Shown here piece after piece: positions 6,792 to 14,106 of a stretch of 14,106 bases of DNA (position 1 is its first letter; each line of letters begins with the position of its first letter). The DNA comes from Thermoprotei archaeon (GTDB lineage: Archaea; Thermoproteota; Thermoprotei; Thermofilales; B20-G17): assembly GCA_003650785.1 (NCBI GenBank), contig QMRW01000022.1:1-14106 (forward strand), in the 5' to 3' direction. The position numbers and the translations under genes are program-made. The notes under the pieces are model-generated. The model did no database searches. It saw only the letters and a list, made by a program, of their open reading frames with translations, and was not told the origin of the DNA.

Positions 6792-7757
6792 TTGAAGTGT
6801 CTTCTCAACATAAACGAACTAAAGGTTTACTATTTTACAAGAAGAGGTGTAGTTAGAGCTGTGGATGGAGTAAGTCTTAATATCAGTAGAGGTGAAGTAC
6901 TAGGTCTAGTTGGTGAATCAGGCTCGGGTAAGTCGACTCTGGGAATCTCACTACTTGGACTGGTCCCCCCTCCAGGAAGAGTAGTAGGGGGCAGTATAAT
7001 TTTTGATGGTATAGAGCTGACCAAACTAAGTGCTGATGAATTTGCTAAGATTAGGGGTAGGAGGATTTCAATGATATTTCAAGATCCTATGACTTCTTTA
7101 AACCCTTTAATGAAGATAGGGGATCACCTCATGGAAACCATAATGATCCATGAGAACATACCTAAGAATGAAGCTAGAGAGAGAAGCATTAAAGCTTTGG
7201 AAGAGGTTGGTATACCCCCAGAGAGGTTTAATGATTATCCTCATCAATTTAGTGGTGGAATGAGACAGAGGGTTATGATAGCTCTAGCTATACTTCTTAA
7301 TCCAGATCTAATAATAGCTGACGAGCCTACTACAGCACTTGATGTCATAGTTCAAGCTCAAATAATAGACCTTCTAAACAACCTTAGAAAACAGTATAAT
7401 ATGAGTATACTATTAATCTCCCATGATATAGGAGTCGTGTCGGAGATAGCTGATAAGATAGCTGTAATGTATGCTGGCCACTTAGTAGAGATGGCTGACG
7501 TAGATGTTATATTTAAAGATCCACTACATCCCTATACCTCAGCTCTCTTACGTGCAGTACCACTCATAGAGTCTAAGTACGAAAAGTTATATTATATTCC
7601 TGGATCACCACCTGACCTGGTGAACCCTCCTAAAGGTTGTAGATTTCACCCTCGATGCCCACACGCTACAGATATCTGTAGAACCAGAGAGCCCAGGACT
7701 GTGAGTATAGAGGACCACATAGTCAAGTGTTGGATGTACTGTGATACGTATGAGTAG
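6792..7757 (+). CDS. ABC transporter ATPase, DppD/OppD type
   Basis: The 321-residue cytoplasmic ATPase powers import. Walker A is GESGSGKST (41-49), Q-loop Gln97 (MIFQDP), signature FSGGMRQR (153-160), Walker B IIADEP (174-179) and switch His211. The C-terminal oligopeptide-transporter domain follows, with GCRFHPRCP and cysteines at 283, 289, 296 and 313, the pattern known in Dpp/Opp ATPases to hold a [4Fe-4S] cluster. It begins with TTG at 6792, supported by GGGAGGTG (6778-6785), 6 nt upstream. It lies 3 nt after the preceding permease gene. The NBD forms a heterodimer with the DppF-type partner. Confidence 0.94.
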   Translation: MKCLLNINELKVYYFTRRGVVRAVDGVSLNISRGEVLGLVGESGSGKSTLGISLLGLVPPPGRVVGGSIIFDGIELTKLSADEFAKIRGRRISMIFQDPMTSLNPLMKIGDHLMETIMIHENIPKNEARERSIKALEEVGIPPERFNDYPHQFSGGMRQRVMIALAILLNPDLIIADEPTTALDVIVQAQIIDLLNNLRKQYNMSILLISHDIGVVSEIADKIAVMYAGHLVEMADVDVIFKDPLHPYTSALLRAVPLIESKYEKLYYIPGSPPDLVNPPKGCRFHPRCPHATDICRTREPRTVSIEDHIVKCWMYCDTYE

Positions 7758-8733
7758 AGTAATTATATCAGCTATCAATCTTACCAAGTATTTCCCTGTT
7801 CAAAGAGGGTTTCTGGAGAGACTAATCTCTAGAAAGCTTGAGTACATCAGAGCCGTTGACGGAGTAGATTTAGAGATCAAAGAAGAAGAGACCTTCGCTT
7901 TAGTAGGAGAGACTGGATGTGGAAAGACTACGACAGGTAGACTACTAGTTCGTCTTTTAGAGCCTACTGGGGGTGACATATTTTTCAGAGGAATCCGTAT
8001 AACACACATTAAAGGAGAGGAGTTGAGAAAACTTCGAAGACATCTACAGATAATATTCCAAGATCCATACGCCTCTCTTAACCCTAGGATGAAGATAGGT
8101 GATGCTATAGGACACCCCCTTGAAATACATGACATAGCTAAGGGGAGAGAAAAAAGACAAATAGTTCTAGAGATGCTGGAGAAAGTGGGCTTAACTCCTG
8201 CAGAGAGATACTACGAGCTCTATCCTCATCAATTAAGTGGTGGTGAGAGACAGAGAGTTGTAATCTCTAGGGCCATGATACTGAAGCCGGACTTCATAGT
8301 AGCTGATGAGCCTATATCAATGATAGATGTCTCTCTAAGGGCTAAAATCCTAGAACTAATGGTAGACCTCAAAAAAGAGTTTCACGTCACATACCTATTT
8401 ATAACTCACGATCTAGCTACTGCTAAATACATATCGGATAGGATAGCTGTGATGTACCTCGGTAAAATAGTAGAACTAGCGACTACTGATGAGCTATTCT
8501 CTAATCCGCTACATCCCTATGTGAAGGCATTGATATCGGCAATACCCAGACCAGGACCTAAAGCTGAGCGTGAGAGACTACTACTCAGAGGGGAAATACC
8601 TAGTCCTATTAATCCACCTTCAGGTTGTCGATTACATCCTAGGTGTCCATTTAAAATACGAATATGTTCAAAAGAGGAACCTAAACTACTAGAGAAGGAA
8701 AGAGGGCACTATGTAGCCTGTCATCTGTATTAA
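7750..8733 (+). CDS. ABC transporter ATPase, DppF/OppF type
   Basis: The second ATPase, about 327 residues. Numbered from the in-frame GTG 7741: Walker A GETGCGKTT (56-64), Gln107, LSGGERQR (165-172), Walker B IVADEP (186-191), His223, and the 4-cysteine tail 296, 302, 309 and 327 around GCRLHPRCP. The insertion after the first strand (FLERLISRKLEYIRAVD) is typical of DppF rather than DppD. ATG 7750 is chosen because MSRVIISAINLTKYF fits the usual length before the first strand; it overlaps the dppD-type stop by 8 nt. GTG 7741 is possible and neither has a strong SD. No T-tract follows the stop, so readthrough to the dehydrogenase gene may occur. Confidence 0.93.
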   Translation: MSRVIISAINLTKYFPVQRGFLERLISRKLEYIRAVDGVDLEIKEEETFALVGETGCGKTTTGRLLVRLLEPTGGDIFFRGIRITHIKGEELRKLRRHLQIIFQDPYASLNPRMKIGDAIGHPLEIHDIAKGREKRQIVLEMLEKVGLTPAERYYELYPHQLSGGERQRVVISRAMILKPDFIVADEPISMIDVSLRAKILELMVDLKKEFHVTYLFITHDLATAKYISDRIAVMYLGKIVELATTDELFSNPLHPYVKALISAIPRPGPKAERERLLLRGEIPSPINPPSGCRLHPRCPFKIRICSKEEPKLLEKERGHYVACHLY

Positions 8734-8784
8734 TCTAATCTCCTCTAAATCCCATTAGCTAACTTGAGTTTGACAACTATTAAT

Positions 8785-8824
8785 GATATATTTAAGAATC
8801 TAGATACAGATGTGCAAGGAGGTT
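8785..8824 (+). promoter_or_regulatory. Promoter and strong SD of the malate dehydrogenase gene
   Basis: GATATATTTAAG (8785-8796) is a TATA element with a predicted start near 8815. AAGGAGGTT (8816-8824) is the longest SD in the window and lies 7 nt before GTG 8832, so it decides the start. TTTGACAAC (8769-8777), just upstream of the TATA box, also occurs at 3285-3293 in the promoter of the ABC operon. Confidence 0.6.
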
Positions 8825-8831
8825 ACTAGGA

Positions 8832-9767
8832 GTGCATATTGGAATAGTAGGAGTGGGGAGAGTAGGAAGAGCCTTAGCCTATACACTAATTCATGAAAAC
8901 TATATCACTGAACTTTCACTCGTAGATATAATCCCTAATCTAAGTATGGTCTTCTCAGAGGAATTAAGGCATGCACTAGCAAGTCTAGGTAGAGAAATTT
9001 CAATAAATCATTACACGAACCCCTCTGACATAACTAATGCCGATATCGTATTAATAACAGCAGGCAAACCTAGAACTCCAGATATGACTAGAAGAGACCT
9101 AGCACATGTAAACGCTAGGATAATAAAAGATATAGCAGAAAGTGTATTTCCAGGTAATAAGGAAGCTAGGTTTATAGTGGTAACAAATCCTGTTGATGCT
9201 ATGGCAATGTTGTTTAAGAAATTGACTAGGGCGGAGTTTGTAATAAGTTCAGGAACCCATCTAGATACCCTGAGATTTAAAGTAGAACTTGCTAGAACAC
9301 TTGGAGTTCCTGTGAGACATGTTGAGACCTACGTAGCTGGAGAACATGGTCCTAACTCTGTATTTCTGTGGTCTCTCACTAGAGTAAATGGCATCCCTCT
9401 ACATCAATTCCTTCACGAAAAGGGGATTAGCCTAAATACTTCCGATGTAGAGCTTAAAGTGAAGGAGATTGCAAGACAAATTATATCAGTTCTTGGAGGG
9501 ACATGCTATGGTCCAGCTGCAGCCTTTAGAGATATAGTAAGAGCTATAGCTCTTAATACCTGTAGAATACTAAGTATAGCATCACCTATAAAAGTACCCG
9601 ATATCCCAGAGGAGGTCATGGTGAGTGTTCCTCAGAAGATCGGGAGAAATTTGGGCTATACTCTATTACAGTACTTATCGGATGAGGAAAAGGGACTAAT
9701 CTACAGAGCCGGAAAAGCTATATATGAAACCTATCTCAGCGCTCTTAGACATGTGGAACAGAGTTGA
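8832..9767 (+). CDS. mdh: Malate dehydrogenase (LDH/MDH superfamily, NAD-dependent)
   Basis: The 311-residue enzyme interconverts malate and oxaloacetate in the cytoplasm. The Rossmann loop is GVGRVG (7-12), with Asp32 at the end of the second strand, which favours NAD over NADP. The substrate loop AGKPRTPDMTRRDL carries Arg81, the position that is Gln in lactate dehydrogenases, so malate is the likely substrate; the usual PGMT is PDMT here. Arg87 and Arg148 are the expected substrate-binding arginines, and Asp145 with His172 (GEHGP) forms the proton relay. Length is normal for the family. It starts at GTG with a strong SD. It lies 98 nt after the ABC operon with its own TATA box, so it is probably separate, though readthrough is possible. 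Confidence 0.9.
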   Translation: MHIGIVGVGRVGRALAYTLIHENYITELSLVDIIPNLSMVFSEELRHALASLGREISINHYTNPSDITNADIVLITAGKPRTPDMTRRDLAHVNARIIKDIAESVFPGNKEARFIVVTNPVDAMAMLFKKLTRAEFVISSGTHLDTLRFKVELARTLGVPVRHVETYVAGEHGPNSVFLWSLTRVNGIPLHQFLHEKGISLNTSDVELKVKEIARQIISVLGGTCYGPAAAFRDIVRAIALNTCRILSIASPIKVPDIPEEVMVSVPQKIGRNLGYTLLQYLSDEEKGLIYRAGKAIYETYLSALRHVEQS

Positions 9768-9777
9768 TTTCTTTTTT
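9768..9777 (+). terminator. T-tract terminator of the malate dehydrogenase gene
   Basis: TTTCTTTTTT starts directly after the TGA stop codon with no hairpin, the usual form of archaeal termination signals. The next gene converges from the other strand. Confidence 0.5.
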
Positions 9778-9825
9778 CAGTTTAAACTTCATTCCATGAG
9801 AAATCAGCTTAAATTAACTTCTTCA

Positions 9826-9857
9826 AGGCCGCTGTAGCGGCTTAGAGATCACCTCCC
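9826..9857 (+). ncRNA. Hairpin plus 16S-like anti-Shine-Dalgarno tail (candidate small RNA or rRNA relic)
   Basis: AG-GCCGC (9826-9832) and GCGGC-TT (9837-9843) form a 7-bp stem (one G-U pair) around the loop TGTA. It is the only GC-rich spot in the convergent gap 9768-9943. Three bases later GATCACCTCC (9847-9856) equals the conserved 3' tail of 16S rRNA, where GCGGCT-G-GATCACCTCC follows helix 45; here the linker is four bases instead of one. Further 16S sequence upstream was not seen. On the other strand it reads as a perfect SD, but no open frame of any length follows it. Transcription is not shown. Confidence 0.3.
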
Positions 9858-9943
9858 TCATCATCCAATATGGTTTTATCAGTTTCATTAAAATATCTTA
9901 CTTAGTTCATCATCTAAGTCTTTCGCCACTAAATCAATACCAC

Positions 9944-12133
9944 CTATTCGATTAATATCACCTCATACTCCTGAAGCTTAGGTATGTTGATTATCGTCAT
10001 CTCCCCTCTTCTCTCGATCCCGTAGTTGGCGTCATCTCGTAGTAGTGATCTAACATTTTTCACCTCTCTTCCATATACCCTCAATTCTATATCGTGTATA
10101 GGTATAATCTCACGTGCTGGATGTATAGAGTGTGTAGAACAAAATACGAACTTCTCGTGAGTAGATGGGCTTCCTGTTAAAATCCTCTGATTATACGTAT
10201 AGTTCAGGAGATGTACTAATATAGAATCGTCTAACTCATAAGCACTCATCTCAAAAGTCTCAGGCCCTTTGGCCGATATAGGTGGCTTTCCTCCTAGCCA
10301 TAGTACTGCATTGTAGATCATACTTAAGTAGTCTACTAGTCCTGTTCTCCAGAAGATCCTTCCTATTTGTCCACTAAAGTACAGAGCCCTTCCCTCCCCT
10401 AGATGGTTTGTAACTATAGCAGGTGCTTCTGTTTCAGCACCTGCAACAGGTGGAGATCTCCCATTTTCGTATTCGCTTCCAAATTCCTCTAAGGGAAGTA
10501 CTACATTAGCTATCACTCCTTCTTCCTCTTTAGGCTCTACATAAGCATGATTTGCTATATCCTTAGGAACTCTTCGATCTACGAAGTTCCTATCAAAGTC
10601 TCCCCATAGAATGAGTTGTCCTTTACTGAATCCTTCTACTACTTTATGCTCTTTTCTTATCTTAATATACGACCAGGGAGTATTGATCTCTCCCTTATAT
10701 CTAATCCCTAGAAGTCCACCTAGTTGTAGGTCATCGAGTTGAGTACCGTACTCATCCATAATAGATGTCTTATAGGTCGCCAACAATCCTCCTCCTTTCT
10801 TTACATAATCTACTAGGTGTCCTACTGCCTGTTTGCTAAGTGATTGAGCATTTGCAAGGACAAGTACTCTATAATCCTCTAATTTTCCACTATCAAGATC
10901 TGAATCTGCAATATAGGATAGAGGTAGGTGTCTTGCCAGTAGTGCATAGTAGAAGCCCCTTATACAGTCTGTTATGATTTCTGGAGTATCTCTACCTCCC
11001 CAGTCTCTACTTTTATTGGAAAATAGAATGCCTACATATCTTATAGGCCTAGCGTCTATAACATAGTCCTCAAGTTTTTCAATCTCCTTATAAACTACGT
11101 TAATAGCTTTAGTAATCCTAGGATCTTGTACATAAGCTGAACTGAATACTAGGTACAATGGCCAACCTCCAGCTATAAATGCCTCTCTCAACCCCTGTCT
11201 TATTGCTATAGGACTTGTGCATGTTGTAGTGAGACAGGTGTGGAAAGAATTTCTTGATGCCCATACGGGTTTTCCTCCACTCATCGCTAGGCTTAATCTA
11301 ACCATTTCGGCTATAAAACCGGGTGGTTGATAATCTGTCTCTGAGCACTCTGCGAATACTACATCTATGTAATTTCTTGCCATTTCAATTATTCGATTAG
11401 CTCTCCCCCTCCACCCTCCTGGATGACTGTTGTAGCCTAGAACTACGCGAGAACTCATGTTCTTCAGCTTCTCCTTTATTCTTTTTAATCCTTCTACATT
11501 GATTTTATATCTCCAGAGAAAACTCTTCCTGTAAACCAGTGTATTCCAATCGGCTTTAGTAGGCATGGATATTCCCAGATCCTTTTCATGTCTTTCTCTA
11601 CAGAAATTACAAAAGCAAGCACCTTCAATGTCCGGCATATATCTAAAAGAGTCTAAGAGTATTCCGTCTATGTCGTACTTTAGAACTTCCTCCACCTCTT
11701 TTGACACAATATCTATAAAAGGACTATTAGGACACATGAGTGGCCACTCTATTCTCTTCTCGAGGTTAGGGGGATCCTTATTCATCACAATAACTTCTCC
11801 ATTTAGTCCCCTCTGAGCCCATTCGGGATGCTTCGAGAAGAGAATAGGATTTGTGGTATGTCCTATCATGACTATAACTTTTATACCTTCCTTCTTAGCA
11901 CTCTCTATAACTTCTTGTATGAGGTCTCTCTTCCCAAGCTTTGTGTTCAGAGGAGCTATTTTGCTTCTATAATAGGCTCTGCCCCAAGCATCTCTTGCAA
12001 AGAGTATTACAGTGTTAGCGTTCAACTTCTTAGCTAGTTGTACTATATCCCTGCCTTTTATTAGGGGTACGTAGACTCCTAATCTATCCTCTATATTAAA
12101 TTGGAGTACTCTCGTAAAGGTAAATCTATTCAA
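9944..12133 (-). CDS. GHL6-like glycoside hydrolase with beta-galactosidase-type trimerisation domain
   Basis: About 729 residues, no signal peptide, so cytoplasmic. The first half is a TIM-barrel like hypothetical glycosyl hydrolase family GHL6: KHPEWAQR near 101, WPLMCPNSPF near 130, YDIDGILLDSFR near 153-164, and CFCNFCR near 173-179, followed by FAECSETDYQPPGF near 260. Asp156, Asp161 and Glu262 are candidate active-site acids, but I cannot assign roles. Residues about 365-615 resemble the GH42 trimerisation fold (VLVLANAQSLSKQAV, YVKKGGGLLATY, GEGRALYFSG). A C-terminal beta-rich domain ends the protein. TTG 12133 is chosen as start: GAGGTGA (12144-12138) precedes it, and TTG overlaps the regulator's TGA as TTGA. 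ATG 12172 would overlap the regulator by 43 nt. The substrate is unknown. Confidence 0.8.
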   Translation of the reverse strand: MNRFTFTRVLQFNIEDRLGVYVPLIKGRDIVQLAKKLNANTVILFARDAWGRAYYRSKIAPLNTKLGKRDLIQEVIESAKKEGIKVIVMIGHTTNPILFSKHPEWAQRGLNGEVIVMNKDPPNLEKRIEWPLMCPNSPFIDIVSKEVEEVLKYDIDGILLDSFRYMPDIEGACFCNFCRERHEKDLGISMPTKADWNTLVYRKSFLWRYKINVEGLKRIKEKLKNMSSRVVLGYNSHPGGWRGRANRIIEMARNYIDVVFAECSETDYQPPGFIAEMVRLSLAMSGGKPVWASRNSFHTCLTTTCTSPIAIRQGLREAFIAGGWPLYLVFSSAYVQDPRITKAINVVYKEIEKLEDYVIDARPIRYVGILFSNKSRDWGGRDTPEIITDCIRGFYYALLARHLPLSYIADSDLDSGKLEDYRVLVLANAQSLSKQAVGHLVDYVKKGGGLLATYKTSIMDEYGTQLDDLQLGGLLGIRYKGEINTPWSYIKIRKEHKVVEGFSKGQLILWGDFDRNFVDRRVPKDIANHAYVEPKEEEGVIANVVLPLEEFGSEYENGRSPPVAGAETEAPAIVTNHLGEGRALYFSGQIGRIFWRTGLVDYLSMIYNAVLWLGGKPPISAKGPETFEMSAYELDDSILVHLLNYTYNQRILTGSPSTHEKFVFCSTHSIHPAREIIPIHDIELRVYGREVKNVRSLLRDDANYGIERRGEMTIINIPKLQEYEVILIE

Positions 12134-13149
12134 TCTGTCACCTCTTCGAGTTCTATGACATGAGCTGCACATTCCTCAACTATAGCATCTGGTCCTCCTA
12201 CTCTTAATATTCCGTCCTTAGTTTCTACTGAGAAATGCATTAATCCTGTTGAGAAATCGAGCACTACATCATGAACTAGGCCCTCGATAGTAATATATGT
12301 ATCATTTTTTGTTGACCTTCCTTCCACCCTTACACTCAGCTTTTTACCACTCTCAACCATTCTCTTTGCTTCGAGTAGTGCCAGTCTGTGTATAGTAAAC
12401 CTCCTCGGTAGTTTTACAATAGAATCTCTTATGGTTCTACCTCTTACCCACCTATTGAAAAAGTCGTGGAGTAGATAGTCTATTAAGACAGGTTCTCTTA
12501 TGTACAATCCGTAATCCTTTATCCTCCTCTGTACTAGTACTGCTTCCTTAGAATCAGCTATAACCATTATATCTCCTGAGATAGCCCACTTTACTTTATC
12601 GAAAAATTTTTTGATAACAGGTATGATTCTCTTAGGGCACTCTTTAGAGTATACTATTGTATAGACAAGTACTCCTCTTTCTCTGGCTCTTCTAAGTTTC
12701 TCAATCATACGTAGTATGAACTCTTCGCTTCCACACACCGCTAGATCTATTTGTGCTTTCTCAATTAAGCCTTCAGCTTTAAGTGTGATTCCCTCATAAC
12801 TACGTAGCATCCATACCCCATAGTCAACCTCTTTAGCGCTAATCTCAAGTGAACTGAGTACCTCCCTAGCCTTCGCCCTAAGGTCCTTCATTTCCTTCTC
12901 GAATACCTTGAATAGAATTTCAGGATCTACAGCTCTATATGTACTCGGTCTTCCTCCTAACACTTCAACTAGTCCCTTAGCACTTAGTCTTTTAATTGAG
13001 TCATGAACTTGTGGTCTGTGCATAGTAAGCATTTCCGCGATTTTACTGGAACTTAAAGGGCCTCTCGATAGTAGTAGTATATAGATTTTAGCATCACTAC
13101 TACTAAGTCCAAGCCTTTTAAATAGTTCAATTACGTATTCCATACTCAT
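12130..13149 (-). CDS. TrmB-family transcriptional regulator (sugar-sensing)
   Basis: The 339-residue protein has the TrmB layout. Residues 5-75 are a winged helix (LFKRLGLSSSDAKIYILLL, then PQVHDSIKRLSAKGLVEV and the wing GGRPSTYRAV), 76-104 a helical linker that can dimerise, about 108-245 a phospholipase-D-like effector domain, and 250-335 a beta-rich C-terminal domain as in sugar-binding TrmB proteins. TrmB members bind maltose, trehalose or glucose and repress or activate sugar transport and glycolysis genes. The neighbours fit: a glycosidase in the same operon and a divergent sugar-type binding protein. The effector sugar cannot be read from sequence. GGAGGAGG (minus strand of 13157-13164), 7 nt upstream, supports the ATG at 13149. 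It probably controls the 13150-13256 intergenic region. Confidence 0.87.
   Translation of the reverse strand: MSMEYVIELFKRLGLSSSDAKIYILLLSRGPLSSSKIAEMLTMHRPQVHDSIKRLSAKGLVEVLGGRPSTYRAVDPEILFKVFEKEMKDLRAKAREVLSSLEISAKEVDYGVWMLRSYEGITLKAEGLIEKAQIDLAVCGSEEFILRMIEKLRRARERGVLVYTIVYSKECPKRIIPVIKKFFDKVKWAISGDIMVIADSKEAVLVQRRIKDYGLYIREPVLIDYLLHDFFNRWVRGRTIRDSIVKLPRRFTIHRLALLEAKRMVESGKKLSVRVEGRSTKNDTYITIEGLVHDVVLDFSTGLMHFSVETKDGILRVGGPDAIVEECAAHVIELEEVTD
12131..12144 (-). promoter_or_regulatory. SD and coupled TTG start of the glycosidase gene
   Basis: GAGGTGA (12144-12138) lies inside the end of the regulator gene, then four bases, then TTG (12133-12131). The regulator's stop TGA uses 12132-12130, so start and stop overlap as TTGA. 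This indicates translational coupling of regulator and enzyme. Confidence 0.6.
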
Positions 13150-13213
13150 CTCTTTTCCTCCTCCATAGAGATTTTACTTCTCTCATTCTAAGTTATCATC
13201 CCTAAAAAAGTAG

Positions 13214-13251
13214 TAAAGCTTATAAATAATATTTTCCACATTAGAGTGGTG
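13214..13251 (+). promoter_or_regulatory. Promoter of the sugar binding-protein gene, possible TrmB operator region
   Basis: TAAAGCTTATAAATA (13214-13228) is a BRE/TATA element; the start is predicted near 13250. GGTG (13248-13251), 5 nt before ATG 13257, is the SD. Between TATA box and start, CCAC (13236-13239) and GTGG (13246-13249) form a small inverted repeat, and AGAGA/TCTCT (13167-13171, 13179-13183) forms another near the regulator gene. Either could be an operator; both are short. Confidence 0.5.
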
Positions 13252-13256
13252 CAGAA

Positions 13257-14106
13257 ATGCCCGTATCTAAGAAAATTCTAATGGTTATAGTAGTAATAGC
13301 CATCATTGCAGTTGGAGGATTCCTCGTTTATTGGTTCTACCTTAGACCAAAACCTATTAAACTTATATGGGCTTCAACACAGCTATGTCCAGCGAAAGAA
13401 AGAGCCTTTGTAGAAGGAGTACTACTAGCACAATTTAAAAAAGACACTGGAATAGAGGTCAAATTTGTACCACTATCCTATGTCGAAATGACTAGTAGGA
13501 TAGAGGCAGAGCAGAAGGCAAAGAAGGTAACCGTTAACGTCATAGGAGATCTTCATGGAGGTCTAGATCTATTTGCTTCCAAAGGCTATTTAGAAGATCT
13601 AACAAAATTCGGGGCATTGCCAGCTAGGACATTCATAACCACTCTTGAAAAATATGCTAAGCTATATGGAGTTAAGGCCTACGTTCCCTGGATGACTGCA
13701 ACATACGTCATGGTTATTAATAAGGAGGCCTTTGACTATCTACCAGCTGGACTAACTGAAGATGATGTAATCAAAGGAACAGAGAAGTGGACATATGATG
13801 CTCTACTAGAGTGGGCTAAGAATATCTACGAGAAGACTGGAAAGAAGATGCTAGGCTTCCCAGTAGGTCCTAAAGGACTATGGCACAGATTCCTACACGG
13901 CTACATTTATCCAGCATATACTGGAGCTCAAGTACTCAAGTTCAATAGCGATGAAGCAGTTACTATGTGGGAGTACATGAAAGAACTATGGCCCTATGTA
14001 AATCCCGCTAGCACTACGTGGGATGCTATGGCCGAACCACTATTGAAGAAAGAAGTTCTAATAGCATGGGATCACACAGCGAGAATAGTCTCTGCTATAA
14101 GAGAGA
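13257..14106 (+). CDS. Extracellular solute-binding protein, family 1 (sugar type), partial
   Basis: Open from ATG 13257 to the window end without a stop, 283 codons visible; the C-terminal third or so is missing. The start MPVSKKILMVIVVIAIIAVGG gives a basic end and a hydrophobic helix (7-28) without a lipobox cysteine, then a RPKP linker. The following strand (KLIWASTQ), AQFKKDTGIEVKFVPLSY (58-75), the segment DLHGGLDLFASKGYLEDLT (98-116), and VPWMTATYVMVINKEAFD (143-160) are characteristic of family 1 sugar receptors. It is divergent from the TrmB regulator and glycosidase genes. Permease genes presumably follow beyond the window. Its N-terminal anchor closely resembles that of the family 5 receptor at 3311. 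Confidence 0.85.
   Translation, partial: MPVSKKILMVIVVIAIIAVGGFLVYWFYLRPKPIKLIWASTQLCPAKERAFVEGVLLAQFKKDTGIEVKFVPLSYVEMTSRIEAEQKAKKVTVNVIGDLHGGLDLFASKGYLEDLTKFGALPARTFITTLEKYAKLYGVKAYVPWMTATYVMVINKEAFDYLPAGLTEDDVIKGTEKWTYDALLEWAKNIYEKTGKKMLGFPVGPKGLWHRFLHGYIYPAYTGAQVLKFNSDEAVTMWEYMKELWPYVNPASTTWDAMAEPLLKKEVLIAWDHTARIVSAIRE

Noticed and set aside
9847..9857. Minus-strand GGGAGGTGATC as SD of a gene
   Set aside because: No frame longer than about nine codons follows it on that strand.
9858..9913. Two ATGATGA boxes and CTGA on the minus strand, like a C/D box RNA
   Set aside because: Box C to D' spacing is about 24 nt instead of about 12, no D box follows at the right place, and one ATGATGA is explained by GAT-GAT-GAA codons of a short frame.
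12134..12172. ATG 12172 as glycosidase start (13 extra residues MCSSCHRTRRGDR)
   Set aside because: It overlaps the regulator by 43 nt and has no SD, whereas TTG 12133 has GAGGTGA and a TTGA overlap typical of coupling.
1..14106. CRISPR array, insertion sequence, integrase or tRNA-linked attachment site
   Set aside because: No regularly spaced repeats, transposase-like frame or tRNA was found by reading both strands.

Overview
The window reads as chromosomal DNA of a hyperthermophilic archaeon, most likely a crenarchaeote (Thermoproteota). The reasons are AT-rich DNA, heavy use of AGA/AGG (Arg) and ATA (Ile) codons, TATA boxes about 25 nt before start codons (some implying leaderless mRNAs), GTG/TTG starts backed by GGTGA-type Shine-Dalgarno (SD) motifs, and a TrmB-family regulator. 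No rRNA, tRNA, CRISPR array, transposon or integrase gene was recognised.

Region 1 (1-2962) holds two divergent units. Leftward are a CooT-like small protein (predicted nickel binding, with a C-terminal extension) and a four-CBS-domain protein. Rightward are a cysteine-rich DUF166 protein and, overlapping it by ATGA, a divergent CofE-like (F420-0:glutamate ligase superfamily) protein. The CooT-like and DUF166 genes appear to share one TATA region. This small-protein/DUF166/CofE-like group is the least explained part of the window and the best candidate for an undescribed pathway.

Region 2 (2963-3310) has no convincing gene. It carries an orphan TATA-like element, a 9-bp inverted repeat with an alternative pairing, and the promoter of the next operon.

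Region 3 (3311-9767) is a complete Dpp/Opp-type ABC importer: membrane-anchored family 5 binding protein, two permeases and two ATPases. The substrate could be a peptide or an oligosaccharide. A T-tract lies just after the binding-protein gene. A malate-dehydrogenase-type gene with its own promoter follows.

Region 4 (9768-9943) is a convergent intergenic stretch with a terminator-like T-tract. It also has a hairpin followed by ten bases identical to the conserved anti-SD tail of 16S rRNA.

Region 5 (9944-14106) is a sugar-use locus. A TrmB regulator is translationally coupled to a cytoplasmic GHL6-like glycosidase with a beta-galactosidase-type trimerisation domain. Divergent from them is a family 1 (sugar-type) binding protein cut off by the window end. 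The likely logic is that oligosaccharides are imported by ABC transporters, hydrolysed inside the cell, and sensed by the TrmB protein.
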